A stretch of 64,000 bases of DNA from Prosapia bicincta (GCA_036971475.1 JBAIZL010000005.1:239273190-239337189), one strand, 5' to 3'. Counted from the stretch's first letter, positions 34,792 through 47,715 are shown. Program-made: numbers and translations. The notes: generated by a model not told the origin, from the letters alone.

Positions 34792-36078
34792 CAGGAAGAC
34801 ACACGGAAGACGGACGATTTTGAACTGCGTAGTACTGAGGGCGCGGTGTTGGTGGTCGTGTAGGGCATAGTTCTGATCCACACAAGACGCCATTTCATTT
34901 ACTCAGTCACTATGGGGCAGTGGGACATGCAACGAATGTTTGTTTATGATAGTTTCGTGCGCAGTTTAATGTCGGTCGAGATGGAGCTGTTCCGAGCCGT
35001 AACACAATCCTCAGATGGGTGGAAAACTTCAGATCAACTGGAAGCATACTGGCTAAGAAGCATCCTGGCCCGAGACGCAGTGTAACGACACCAGAAAATG
35101 TTGAAAGAGTAAGGAAAGCGGTAGTCAGAAGCCCAGGACGGTCAGCTAGATGCCATGCAAGTGAGATACGAATCAATCTTGAATCGTTTAGACGAATTTT
35201 TCATAAGAAATTAAAATTCCATCCCTACAAAATGCTCACTCTCCAACAACTTAAGGAAACTGATTTTGCTGTACGAGAAGACTTCGCTTACAGAATGCAA
35301 GTGATTTTGGCATCGAATGAAAATGAAATTTTATTGATGAGCGATGAAGATCATTTTCATTTAAACGGGACCGTGAATAAGCAAAACCTAAGTTACTGGG
35401 CTCCAGAGCATCCACACCCTATCCACCAGCTTCCTCTACACTCAGAAAAAGTAACAGTCTGGTGTGCTCTTGGCTCTGTTGGCATTATTGGACCATATTT
35501 TTTTTTAAAGAACGGGGCCACAGTTACTGTTAATTCGGTTCGTTACATTCATATGCTTGAAACATTCTTGAAACCAGAACTAAGAAGACGACGAATCCAT
35601 TTAAAACGCGTTTGGCTCCAGCAGGATGGGGCAACATCTCACACCGCAAACACTTCAATGACAGTTCTTAGACGCATGTTTCCTGGCCGGATTATCTCAC
35701 GTTTCGGCAATGTTCCTTGGCCTCCCAAGTCTCCCGACTTGTCAGTATGTGACTTTTTTCTGTGGGGGTACCTTAAGAACTGTGTTTATAACTAAAAACC
35801 ACGAAATTTGGACGAGTTGAAGAATGCAATCATTCAACAAATTGCTGCCGTTCCTGCAGAGATTTTAGTCCGTGTGATGGAGGATTTTGAGAAGAGACTT
35901 GAGTCTCTGCATTCGAAATGATGGACATCACCTTGATGACATTATTTTTCACAAATAACTTTGTTAACTAAAATGGCAAATAATGAGCTTTGATTTTCTG
36001 TAAATAAACATGCATTAATTTTAAATTTGGCTCAGTATTATTTCATTAAAAACCGTCTGTCTCCCGTGTGTCACTCTG
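34792..36078 (+). mobile_element. Tc1/mariner element, second copy (1287 bp)
   Basis: Terminal inverted repeats of about 32 bp: CAGGAAGACACACGGAAGAC at the left and, on the other strand, CAGAGTGACACACGGGAGAC at the right. They are flanked by TA at 34790-34791 and 36079-36080, the standard mariner target duplication. The interior is one degraded transposase. It is the same family as the copy at 8667-20875 but without the 87-bp amplification. Confidence 0.93.
34912..35921 (+). pseudogene. Tc1/mariner-type DDE transposase, broken
   Basis: The enzyme would cut and paste its own element by binding the terminal repeats. The N-terminus begins at ATG 34912 (MGQWDMQRMFVYDSF), a frameshift near 34958 moves to the main frame (RDGAVPSRNTILRW...), and an in-frame TAA at 35793-35795 precedes the last 41 codons, ending at TGA 35919. 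The DNA-binding half contains SARCHASEIRIN and FHPYK. The catalytic half has LMSDEDHFHLNG (first Asp), VWLQQDGATSH (second Asp) and WPPKSPDLSVCDFFLWGYLK (third Asp, 36 residues after the second). It resembles insect transposases commonly labelled mariner or Tc3-like. The longest open stretch (35019-35795) starts with GTG, which is not its true start. Confidence 0.88.
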
Positions 36079-36080
36079 TA

Positions 36081-36739
36081 CAATATACTTATATAACAAT
36101 TGTAAAATGATAAGTGGCCTACAATCTTGAACAAAATGCTTTAATTTGAGGGTAAAAATACTAGACTAATTGAAATTACCAAAAAGGTTTATTTTCAGTA
36201 CTGATAGAACACTGCATATATATTTGTTCTAAAATACGAAAACATATTGTTCAAGTTTGGGGTCGTTTACTTTAGAATTTTGTGTATTTTTTAATACCAA
36301 TTTTAATATAAAATTTAAATAAAAAGGTTGAAATAGTGTGTAACAGAGCCGAGTAGGTGAGCGAAGCTCCCCTGGGAATAGTGTAGGCGCAGATGGCTGT
36401 AAACTATAACTTAGTAAACTATAAAATATAATAATAGTACCACATAAGTACAATTGATAAGAAATAACATTGTTTTACTAGCTTCCATTTGTTTATTAGA
36501 TATAATGACTGAAGATGATGACTTAGTCACTGAAACGTTTTTTAGGAACAAATTATTGATTGTGAGTTTGTGTTTGTTAATGTTTAGTTATTACTGTGCT
36601 CACAAAATAAGCTCAAACATTTTGCCACAAGTTATTAAAAATAATAGATTCCAGGGCATTCTGGCTGGATAGGAAATGAGAGAGAGGAGCCTTAGCAAAA
36701 CAAAGGTGTTTTACTCAAGGGCCGTTTCTGAGGGCAGTG
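36081..36739. other. unique AT-rich DNA with a CTGAAGA...GAAACG motif
   Basis: No gene. CTGAAGATGATGACTTAGTC at 36509-36528 followed by ACTGAAACG (to 36537) can form a TGAC-TTA-GTCA hairpin and resembles the motif in the inverted repeats at 49.6 and 56.3 kb. Confidence 0.45.
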
Positions 36740-37250
36740 GGCATGCCGCCTAAGAAGGGGTGCAAGAGGATCACTGCACATATAGAAAGGTTGTGCAGGG
36801 AAGAAGGGAATGCGACTTTTGGGTACAACAAATCCAAGGTACTGTGGGAATACTCGAGAGACTTGTGGGGCAAAGAACTACTCTCCTTAAGTAGATCTCA
36901 ACTCACAGTTACTGTAGAGCTGGTCACAGGCCATGGGATTCTGAGGGGGGGGGGTTCTAAGACAAAACTGTAAGATCTAGGTCCCTTGTGTGCAAGAGAT
37001 GGGACGAGGACCAAGAGGAAAGTCCAATCCACGTGCTCTCTGAGTGCCTTGCATTGATAGCTGCAAGAAGGAAATGGTTTGGCTGGCAGGTATGTACATC
37101 AAAGGATATCAGAAGATTTAACATTAGGTGGGTACTTGAATTCTGCATAAAGGTAGGTATCCACTAAACTAATTCTGTGGTGGGGATGGGAAGAGAGTAT
37201 AAAGGCTACAGCTAAGTGCTCTACACCGATAAGGTCCCTCCGAGTTTTCT
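36740..37250 (+). pseudogene. LINE ORF2 C-terminal fragment and 3' end
   Basis: Open from about 36740 to 36973 with LLSLSRSQLTVTVELVTGHG, then a frameshift near 36960, then LVCKRWDEDQEESPIHVLSE...CLALIAARRKWFG to a stop at 37165-37167. The LSR..L....L.TGH block followed by a Cys, EEx..HVL.EC..L..RR motif is the hallmark C-terminus of R1/Jockey-like RNase H-containing elements. It is a different subfamily from the LINE at 10.5-19.9 kb, whose ending is unlike this. It is 5' truncated. The 3' end may be the TAATAATAAATAATAC tail near 37250. Confidence 0.75.
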
Positions 37251-38214
37251 AATAATAAATAATACTTAATACTTATTAAATATAAACTTTCACACAAATA
37301 CTGCATTCGATCAAAAAGAATTTTTAATAAGGAAATTGAAATATTTATAAGATTTCATACAATTTATTAGGATAAAAGATGAACTGCTTTAAAATGCAAT
37401 TAAATGCGGAAAACTTTGCCTATTATATCTGAAATATGAAAAACAACGCCGTAATACTAGAAGTGAACTCAAAAAACCTTGTCAAAAATATTCTCTGATA
37501 TTTACCTTCTAATCCTCTTGTGTCACCAATAGGTTAGTAAGACGAGATATATTCTTATTTTACCTCAGCTCTGCTACTTCCATTTAATAAACCTGTATCA
37601 TTTATGAAAAAAAATCGTTCCATGTTACATGTGGAACAACAGTTACTGGTTACAGTTGACTGGTTATAACAACTGTCAACACCTCTCAGACAAGCATCTG
37701 TACGAAGTAATGAATACACCTGAAAAGTCATCAAGTCTTGAAGTAAACTGATATCGCCACTTGTGGTCAAGGTTTTGGATAAGCTGTGGCGAGAAAGAGC
37801 GCCACAGTTCTATGTTGTGCATTAAAAAAATCCAGCCTTCGCAAAGTTCAACACGCTTGCGTCCCTTTGTGCGACCACCATTCAAAAATCCGCTACCAAA
37901 AACGTCTTCGTGAGGAGCAGGTTTTTGTCTGTTTGGTGAGTGACGTCATACGCGTATATGATTATCTCCATTAAAAACCAAATTCTCACCACTAGGTTGT
38001 AAACGGACGTTTGTATTGTCCAAATGAATAAATTTAGAACGTAAAACAAATTAATATATTACACACAAAAAAAAATTGTAAGTGGTTAAAATTGTAAGTA
38101 GATGACAGAACAATTATTGAAGGAGAGGGGTGATCCACAGCTAGGGAAACACCTTCTTCAAAATCTTTATATTTTAATCAGTGACCAATTGTTTAAATGC
38201 CAATGCTTTATGTA
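37251..38214. other. unique DNA, no gene seen
   Basis: An 8-bp-arm hairpin, CTGTGGCG...CGCCACAG, lies at 37784-37807, and a CRE (TGACGTCA) at about 37942. Opposed short frames cross 37676-37974 and are not recognised. Confidence 0.4.
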
Positions 38215-38645
38215 GAAAAGTGAAGATGCTTAGCTGAGGTTGAGTAATTCAAAAGCTAAGGAGTAATATAGGAGAATGGCGAAGAGCAGTTAGATAAAAG
38301 AGTGCCGGTGTTGAGTGATTCCAAACCTAAGGATTATTGTGGAAGATTGTAGATGCGCAGGGAGAGACCATGCTGGGGTTGAGTGATTTAAGAAACCAAG
38401 GGTTTATGTAAGAGAGTGGCGAAGAGCAATAAGATAAAGGATGTGCTGCGTTGAGTGATTCAAAACCTAAGGATTAATGTGTGAAATTGTAGATGCGCAG
38501 GGAGGCTAAGGATTATTAAAGCAGAGTTGCGAAGAGCAGTTAGATAAAGGATGTACCGTGGTTGAGTGATTCGAGGATTAATGTAGGTTAGTGGAGATAC
38601 TTAGAGGAAAGAGGTGTGGGGTTTGATTGATTTATAAGGTCAAGA
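38215..38645. repeat. degenerate minisatellite, about 7 copies
   Basis: Diverged copies of a roughly 60-70 bp unit built from GTTGAGTGATTCAAAACCTA, AGGATTAATGT, GGCGAAGAGCAGTTAGATAA and AGATGCGCAGGGAG. The two halves are shuffled between copies, so the periods are irregular. Confidence 0.75.
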
Positions 38646-38810
38646 GTCACACGTGACTATAGCGTCGACAATTTAGTAACCAAACTTGATATGTTAGTTG
38701 GCCTATAATAAGTACGGACTCAAATAAACATGGCCATACTTTGAATAATAAGTATATAGAAATCCAATTAAAAAGTCTTTGTAAGTAATAGTGATTTTAA
38801 CCCAGTCCAT

Positions 38811-38968
38811 TTATATCCAGAAACAGTAAATCTTTTCCAGGTCGTGGACTAATTTGTTCCAACGAAACAAAAATGTACCTTTAACCTTATAATATCCAGA
38901 AACAGTAAATCTTTTCCAGGTGGTGGACTAATTTGTTCCAACGAAACAAAAATGTACTTTAACCTCAT
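38811..38968. repeat. 79-bp unit, two tandem copies
   Basis: ATATCCAGAAACAGTAAATC starts at 38813 and again at 38892. The copies are nearly identical (TCGTGG against TGGTGG), so the duplication is recent. Confidence 0.9.
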
Positions 38969-39894
38969 AAAGCGTATGTTTAGACTTATTTATAAGAACA
39001 TAGGCGCCCACTATGTTTTTATTGTTGAAACAACAAGCAATTCGTTTTATTGCATCCAATAAAATAAACTGTGTACATAGTACATATCAACATTTACAAA
39101 TGAGTTACATTAAAGTTGTAATGGTTCGAAAGTATTTTGGTGTTGAAGTGTCTAAATAAGCTGTTTGTTACGTGCTTTATATAATCAGCGAAAGTAAGAT
39201 TTTCCTGTAGGCTGCCGTGAGTTATCGATTACCCCGACGCGGAAGGTCAAAGTTCATTTAATTTTCTCCACACTTCGGTAACCCGCCACCATAAAACAAT
39301 TTTCAACCGACCAAAAATTACCAAGTTTACAACTATAAGAAAATCAGCCTAGATCATTCTCCTAAAAGAAGGCGACAACATTAATTACTGGCAAGAAAGG
39401 TCATGTGGACGAGTTTATTCTTAGCGGCAACCATTTAACCGCCTCTTCAAATAATTCTGTTTAGTTAAGTAAACATTAAAGCCTAATGAAAGAATCAATT
39501 CTTTACACCTACTTTACGAATAAAATTATGATTACTCTTTTCTATTCCTTTCACTAAGAATTGGACCAAGTCGTAGATAACGTCCTTACAAGCTTTTTAG
39601 CACACATTTTTTAATGAATAATTTTGAAATGATCGACAAGTGACCTTATTCTCAATATCTGAACGACATTGTGCAGCTTTCAATTTGGAACAAAATTAGA
39701 CTCCTTTATAAATTCCTTCTATTACCTCACACTCTCCTTATATATATCTTGTACAAATTTTCAATCGTTAATAAAATATGTTTCTATTCATCCATTTCCA
39801 ATACCTAAAAATATATATCTCAAAAATGTATATACATTTCCCCCCCATCAGTTGCTTTCGAAACCTCCATTGTAGAACCTTAAACTGTTTCCAT
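38969..39894. other. unique DNA, no gene seen
   Basis: The segment 39200-39470 is less AT-rich and contains the DR1 element listed separately. There is no coding signal. Confidence 0.4.
39244..39256 (+). promoter_or_regulatory. DR1 nuclear-receptor element
   Basis: AGGTCA-A-AGTTCA is two direct half-sites with 1-bp spacing, the preferred site of HNF4, COUP-TF/Svp and USP/RXR dimers. It is a single match, so occupancy is inference. Confidence 0.4.
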
Positions 39895-42795
39895 GGTTAC
39901 CACACAATATCATAGCGTTACATGTAGAATATAGCAAATTAGGGAACTTAGATCCATGACGTTACATGTAACATATAGCAAATTAAAACTTAGATCCATG
40001 TCGTTGCATGTAGCATATAGCTAATTAAAACTTAGATCCATGTCGTTGCATGTAGCATATAGCTAATTAAAACTTAGATCCATGTCGTTGCATGTAGCAT
40101 ATAGCTAAATAAAACTTAGATCCATGTCGTTGCATGTAGCATATAGCTAATTAAAACTTAGATCCATGTCGTTGCATGTAGCATATAGCTAATTAAAACT
40201 TAGATCCATGTCGTTGCATGTAGCATATAGCTAATTAAAACTTACATCCATGTCGTTGCATGTAGCATATAGCTAATTAAAACTTAGATCCATGTCATTG
40301 CATGTAGCATATAGCAAATTAAAACATAGATCAATGTCGTTGCATGTAACATATAGCAAATTAAAACTTAGATCCATGTCGTTGCATGTAGCATATAGCT
40401 AATTAAAACTTAGATCCATGTCGTTGCATGTAGCATAAAGCAAATTAAAACTTAGATCCATGTCGTTGCATGTTGCATAAAGCAAATTAAAACTTAGATC
40501 CATGACGTTACATGTAACATATAGCAAATTAAAACTTAGATCCATGTAGTTGCATGTAGCACATAGCAAATTTAAATTAGATCCATGTTGTTGCATGTAG
40601 CATATAGCAAATTCAACGTAAATCCATATCGTTAAATGCAGAATATAGCAAATTAAACTTAGATCCATGTCGTTGCATGTAGCATTTAGCCAATTAAAAC
40701 TTAGATCCATATCATTCATGTAGCATATAGCAATTTAAAACTTAGATCCATATCGATACATGTAGCATATAGCAAATTAGACTTATATCCATATCGTTAC
40801 ATATAGCATGTAGGAATTTAAAACTGAGATCGATGTCGTTGCATGTAGCATATGGCTAATTAAAAGTTAGATCCATATCGTTACATGTAGCACATAACAA
40901 ATTAAACTTAGATCCATGTCGTTGCATGTAGCATATAGCAAATTAAACTTAGATCCATGTCGTTACATGTAGAATATAGCAAATTAAACTTAGATCCATG
41001 TCATTACATGTAGTATATAGCAAATTAAACTTGGATCTATGTCGTTACATGTAGCATATAGCAAATTAAACTTAGATCTATTTCGTTACATGTAGCATAT
41101 AGCAAATTAAACTTAGATCCATGTCATTACATGTAGTATATAGCAAATTAAACTACGATCCATGTTTTTAGATGTAGCATATAGAAAATTAAACTTATAT
41201 CCATGTCGTTACATGTACTATATAACAATTTAAAACTTAGATCCATATCGATACATGTAGCATATAGCAAATTAAACTAGATCTATTTCGTTACATGTAG
41301 CATATAGCAAATTAAACTTAGATCCATGTCATTACATATAGTATATAGCAAATTAAACTACGATCCATGTTTTTAGATGTAGCATATAGAAAATTAAACT
41401 TATATCCATGTCGTTACATGTACTATATAACAATTTAAAACTTAGATCCATATCGATACATGTAGCATATAGCAAATTAGACTTAGATCCATATCGTTAC
41501 ATATAGCATGTAGGAATTTAAAACTGAGATCGATGTCGTTGCATGTAGCATATGGCTAATTAAAAGTTAGATCCATATGGTTACATGTAGCATATAGCAG
41601 TGTAAAACTTAGATCCGTGTCGTTACATGTAGCATATAGCAAATTTAAAGTTAGATCCATATCGTTACATGTAGCACATAACAAATTAAACTTAGATCCA
41701 TGTCATTATATGTAGTGTATATCAAATTAAACTACGATCCATGTCCTTAGATGTAGCATTTAGCAAATTAAACTTGGATCTATGTAGTTACATGTAGAAT
41801 ATAGCAAATTAAACTTAGATCCATGTCGTTGCATGTAGCATATAGCAAATTAAACTTAGATCCATGTCATTACATGTAGTATATAGCAAATTAAACTACG
41901 ATCCATATCCTTAGATGTAGCATATAGGAAATTAAACTTATATCCATGTCGTTACATGTAGAATATAGCAAATTAAACTTAGATCCATGTCATTACATGT
42001 AGTATATAGCAAATTAAACTTGGATCTATGTCGTTACATGTAGCATATAGCAAATTAAACTTAGATCTATTTCGTTACATGTAGCATATAGCAAATTAAA
42101 CTTAGATCCATGTCATTACATGTAGTATATAGCAAATTAAACTACGATCCATGTTTTTAGATGTAGCATGTAGAAAATTAAACTTATATCCATGTCGTTA
42201 CATGTACTATATAGCAAATTAAAACTTAGATCCATATCGTTACATGTAGCACATAACAAATTAAACTTAGATCCATGTCATTACATGTAGTATATAGCAA
42301 ATTAAACTACGATCCATGTCCTTAGATGTAGCATTTAGCAAATTAAACTTGGATCTATGTAGTTACATGTAGAATATAGCAAATTAAACTTAGATCCATG
42401 TCGTTACATGTAGAATATAGCCAATTAAACTTGGATCCATGTCGTTACATGTAGCATATAGCAAATTAAACTTAGATCCATGTCATTACATGTAGTATAT
42501 AGCAAATTAAACTTGGATCTATGTCGTTACATGTAGTACATAGCAAATTAAACTTGGATCCATGTCGTTACATGTAGCATATAGCAAATTAAATTTGGAT
42601 CCATGTCGTTACATGTAGCAGATAGCAAATTAAACTTGGAACTATGTTGTTACATGTAGTATATAGCAAATTAAACTTGGATCTATGTCGTTACATGTAG
42701 CATATAGCAAATTAAACTTAGATCCATGTCCTTAGATGTAGCATATAGCAAATTAAACTTATATCCATGTCGTTACATGGAGTACATAACAAACT
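39895..42795. repeat. 41/42-bp tandem array, about 70 copies
   Basis: The unit is CTTAGATCCATGTCGTTGCA then TGTAGCATATAGCTAATTAAAA. The left part uses a 42-bp form (GTTGCATG, CTAATTAAAA) and the right part mostly a 41-bp form (GTTACATG, CAAATTAAAC). Multi-unit blocks recur: a run with ACTACGATCCATGTTTTTAG, TAGAAAATTAAACTTATATC and TGTACTATATAACAATTTAA appears near 41100-41290 and 41310-41490, and in part near 42110. This shows higher-order unequal exchange. The 42-bp part stays open on the minus strand (MDLSFNLLYATCND), which is a period effect. Confidence 0.95.
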
Positions 42796-43984
42796 ATACT
42801 GAGGGAATTCCCATGAAATACGATGGCAATATCCCGTACGTGTACACTGGGGAGGGAAATAAAATGAGCAGGTGTCCGCACTAGTGGAGGGAAGAGTTAC
42901 ACTTCGCTCAGTACAATTGATGTGAACCGCTTAAAATCCATTACTGAACGCTTGGGGAATAGCTGCGCTATTTGTTTGCAGGAAAACTTATCTAGAGCCT
43001 GCAATGTAAGGTTAACAAAAACCTTAAAGAGAGTGGTGTGAATATTACGGAATGCCCTTTAAATAACTATTAGCCCCATCTATAGGGCATAGTTAGTATG
43101 AAACCCAAGTTACTAGGCTCCTCTGCCTTTCCTAACATTAAAACATTGTTCTTTTTTGACGCGATTCGAAATATCTCTATTTTCAAAACTTTAACTCTAC
43201 GCATTTACTATAAAAAACCTATACTGTATATGCAGATATAATTATTGGCCATAGAGAGAATATTGCAATTTTACCTTTACGAATTCTTGAAAATATAAAA
43301 TGAAATGGAAATAGCGAATGATTACAATTTGGTCAAAAATGTGTATGCAAATTTACTGACGATAGGTCATAGAATTCAAGCATATTTTGAACCAAAATGT
43401 GAAAAGACAATTTCTGCTTCGAAAAAATTATAGCAATCTGCGATAAAACTATAGGCTACATCCCATAAAAGGACTAAAAACGTGTTTGCATGTAGTGAAC
43501 ACTGTGCTACTTTTCAAACTCCCGAACTTTTTACTTCAAAACTTGAATATAAATTACAAAAATTAGTTATTCACTTAGTGTAAATAGATTCTGCTTTTTT
43601 TAATTAACTGACATCATCAATTTCACACACGTTACAAAAACATTTGCTTTGTGTCGACTTAACGTGACAACTGTATTTTAAAGCGGCGCCCCTGACCAAG
43701 ACAGCTACTGCTACTGACAGATTTATGGCTTTTGCACTGAACACCCTCTCGCTGTCAAACCCAGAAAAGTAGGGTTAGGTCATGGGAGTGTGACAATAAA
43801 ACCTTTCAAATGCAAACTACTTATGTACTGAAATATTCAATACTGTATTCCCTATGCTTGTGTTGGATTCTTGCGGGTTGTTGACCTATTCAGGCTTTGG
43901 GAAGTGAAGAACTAATCAGAAACACAGTTACAAGTTGCAAACGCAGCACTAGTGACAGGAAGGAAATCTCGTTATTAATGCATA
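42796..43984. other. unique DNA, no gene seen
   Basis: No feature recognised in about 1.2 kb between the two largest arrays. Confidence 0.4.
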
Positions 43985-46900
43985 CACTACTAAAGCAAGC
44001 CGCCTGTTGATCTGCCCAGTTATTAGGCCTGTCTGGAGAGCACAATAAGACTATTGCATTACAGGAATGTCTAAGATAATGCCAGAAAGCCTGAGCTTCT
44101 ATCTGGGATATTAAAGTAAGCCGGCTGTAGGCAAGTTATTAGGCCTGTCTGGAGAGCACAATAACACTATTGCATGTGAGGAATGTCTAAGGTAATGCCA
44201 GAAAGCCATGAGTTTCTATCAGGGATATTAAAATAAGCCGGCTGTGGGCAAGTTATTAGGCCTGTCTGGAGAGCACAATAACACTATCGCCTACAACGAA
44301 TGTCTAAGGGAATGCCAGAAAGCCATGAGTTTCTATCAGGGATATTAAAATAAGCCGGCTGTGGGCAAGTTATTGGGCCTGGCTGCAGAGCACAATAACA
44401 CTATTGCCTGTAAGGAATGTCTAAGGTAATTCCAGAAAGCCATGAGTTTCTATTAGGGATATTAAAGTAAGCCGGCTGTGGGCAAGTTATTAGGCCTGCC
44501 TGGAGAGCACAATAACACTATTGCATGTGAGGAATGTCTAAGGTAATTCCAGAAAGCCACTAGTTTCTATCAGGGATATTAAAGTAAGCCGGCTGTGGGC
44601 AAGTTATTAGGCCTGCCTGGAGAGCACAATAACACTATTGCATGTGAGGAATGTCTAAGGTAATTCCAGAAAGCCACTAGTTTCTATTAGGGATATTAAA
44701 GTAAGCCGGCTGTGGGCAAGTTATTAGGCCTGCCTGGAGAGCACAATAACACTATTGCATGTGAGGAATGTCTAAGGTAATTCCAGAAAGCCACTAGTTT
44801 CTATTAGGGATATTAAAGTAAGCCGGCTGTGGGCAAATTATTATGCCTGTCTGGAGAGCACAATAAGACTATTGCATGTAAGGAATGTCTAAGGTAATGC
44901 CAGAAAGCCTGAGCTTCTATCTGGGATATTAAAGTAAGCCGGCTGAAGGCAAGTTATTAGGCCTGTCTGGAGAGCACAATAACACTATTGCCGGTAAGGA
45001 ATGTCTAAGGTAATTCCAGAAAGCCATGAGTTTCTATCAGGGATATTAAAGTAAGCCGGCTGTGGGCAAGTTATTAGGCCTGCCTGGAGAGCACAATAAC
45101 ACTATTGCCTGTGAGGAATGTCTAAGGTAATTCCAGAAAGCCACTAGTTTCTATCAGGGATATTAAAGTAAGCCGGCTGTGGGCAAGTTATTAGGCCTGT
45201 CTGGAGAGCACAATAACACTATTGTCTGTAAAAAATGTCTAAGGTAAAGCCAGAAAGCCTGAGCTTCTATCAGGGATGTTAAAGTAAGCCGGCTGTGGGT
45301 AAGTTATTGGGCCTGTCTGGAGAGCACAATAACACTATCGTCTGTAAGGAATATCTAAGGTAATGCCAGAAAGCCTGAGCTTCTATCAGGGATGTTAAAG
45401 TAAGCCGGCTGTGGGCAAGTTATTGGGCCTGTCTGGAGAGCACAATAACACTATTGTCTGTAAGGAATATCTAAGGTAATGCCAGAAAGCCTGAGCTTCT
45501 ATCAGGGATGTTAAAGTAAGCCGGCTGTGGGCAAGTTATTAGGCCTGCCTGGAGAGCACAATAACACTATTGTCTGTAAGGAATATCTAAGGTAATGCCA
45601 GAAAGCCTGAGCTTCTATCAGGGATATTAAAGTAAGCCGGCTGTGGGCAAGTTATTAGGCCTGTCTGGAGGGCACAATAACACTAACGCCTATAAGGAAT
45701 GTCTTAGGTAATGCCAGAAAGCCTGGGCTTCTATCTGGGATATTAAGGTAAGGCGGCTGAAGGCAAGTTATTAGGCCTGTCTGGAGAGCACAATAACACT
45801 ATCGCCTATAAGGAATGTCTAAGGTAATGCCAGAAAGCTATGCGTTTCTATCAGGGATATTAAAGTAAGCCGGCTGTGGGCAAATTATTATGCCTGTCTG
45901 GAGAGCACAATAAGACCATTGCATGTAAGGAATGTCTAAGGTAATGCCAGAAAGCCTGAGCTTCTATCTGGGATATTAAAGTAAGCCGGCTGAAGGCAAG
46001 TTATTAGGCCTGTCTGGAGAGCACAATAACACTATCGTCTATAAGGAATGTCTAAGGTAATGCCAGAAAGCCATGAGTTTCTATCAGGGATATTAAAATA
46101 AGCCGGCTGTGGGCAAGTTATTGGGCTTGGCTGGAGAGCACAATAACACTATTGCCGGTAAGGAATGTCTAAGGTAATTCCAGAAAGCCATGAGTTTCTA
46201 TCAGGGATATTAAATTAAGCCGGCTTGTGGGCAAGTTATTAGGCCTGTCTGGAGAGCACAATAACACTATTGCCTGTGAGGAATGTCTAAGGTAATTCCA
46301 GAAAGCCACTAGTTCCTATCAGAGATATTAAAGTAAGCCGGCTGTGTGCAAGTTATTAGGCCTGTCTGGAGAGCACAATAACACTATTGTCTGTAAAGAA
46401 TGTCTAAGGTAAAGCCAGAAAGCCTGAGCTTTTATCAGGGATGTTAAAGTAAGCCGGCTGTGGGTAAGTTGTTGGGCCTGGCTGGAGAGCACAATAACAC
46501 TATTGTCTGTAAGGAATATCTAAGGTAATGCCAGAAAGCCTGAGCTTCTATCAGGGATATTAAACTAAGCTGGCTGTGGGCAAGTTATTAGGCCTGTCTG
46601 GAGAGCACAATAACACTATTGTCTGTAAAGAATGTCTAAGGTAAAGCCAGAAAGCCTGAGCTTTTATCAGGGATGTTAAAGTAAGCCGGCTGTGGGTAAG
46701 TTGTTGGGCCTGGCTGGAGAGCACAATAACACTATTGTCTGTAAGGAATATCTAAGGTAATGCCAGAAAGCCTGAGCTTCTATCAGGGATATTAAACTAA
46801 GCTGGCTGTGGGCAAGTTATTAGGCCTGTCTGGAGAGCACAATAACACTATTGTCTGTAAAGAATGTCTAAGGTAAAGCCAGAAAGCCTGAGCTTTTATC

Positions 46901-47715
46901 AGGGATGTTAAAGTAAGCCGGCTGTGGGTAAGTTGTTGGGCCTGGCTGGAGAGCACAATAACACTATTGTCTGTAAAGAATGTCTAAGGTAAAGCCAGAA
47001 AGCCTGAGCTTTTATCAGGGATGTTAAAGTAAGCCGGCTGTGGGCAAGTTATTAGGCCTGTCTGGAGAGCACAATAACACTATTGTCTGTAAAGAATGTC
47101 TAAGGTAAAGCCAGAAAGCCTGAGCTTTTATCAGGGATGTTAAAGTAAGCCGGCTGTGGGTAAGTTGTTGGGCCTGGCTGGAGAGCACAATAACACTATT
47201 GTCTGTAAGGAATATCTAAGGTAATGCCAGAAAGCCTGAGCTTCTATCAGGGATATTAAACTAAGCTGGCTGTGGGCAAGTTAATAGGCCTGTCTGGAGA
47301 GTACAATAACACTAACGCCTATAAGGAATGTCTAATTCAATGCCAGAAAGCCTGAGCTTCTATCAGGGATATTAAAGTAAGCCGGCTATGGGCAAGTTAT
47401 TAGGCCTGCCTGGAGAGCACAATAACACTATTGCCTGTAAGGAATGTCTAAGGTAAAGCCAGAAAGCCATGAGTTTCTATCAGGGATATTAAAGTAAGCC
47501 GGCTGTGGGCAAATTATTAGGCCTGCCTGGAGAGCACAATAACACTATTGCCTGTAAGGAATGTCTAAGGTAATTCCAGAAAGCCATGAGTTTCTATCAG
47601 GGATATTAAAGTAAGCCGGCTGTGGGCAAGTTATTAGGCCTGCCTGGAGAGCACAATAACACTAACGCCTATAAGGAATGTCTAAGGCAATGCCAGAAAC
47701 CTGAGCTTCTATCAG
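43985..47715. repeat. 116-bp tandem array, about 32 copies
   Basis: The unit is AAGCCGGCTGTGGGCAAGTT, ATTAGGCCTGTCTGGAGAGC, ACAATAACACTATTGCCTGT, AAGGAATGTCTAAGGTAATG, CCAGAAAGCCTGAGCTTCTA, TCAGGGATATTAAAGT. The first two starts I measured are 44118 and 44234 (116 bp). From about 46270 to 47270 two unit types alternate (GTTGTTGGGCCTGGC and GTTATTAGGCCTGTC), giving a dimeric, roughly 232-bp higher-order repeat in several nearly identical copies, the most recently homogenised part. The outermost units are most diverged. Confidence 0.95.

Noticed and set aside
35019..35795. Intact 258-aa transposase
   Set aside because: The first codon is GTG. The real N-terminus lies upstream behind a frameshift, and 41 more in-frame codons follow the TAA, so it is a pseudogene.
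37676..37974. Opposed 60-70 codon frames as transposase or host exon
   Set aside because: No family motif, and the plus frame starts with GTG. The perfect 8-bp hairpin there is too small to interpret.
39895..47715. CRISPR-like arrays
   Set aside because: Units are contiguous tandem copies without unique spacers, in a eukaryotic repeat-rich context.
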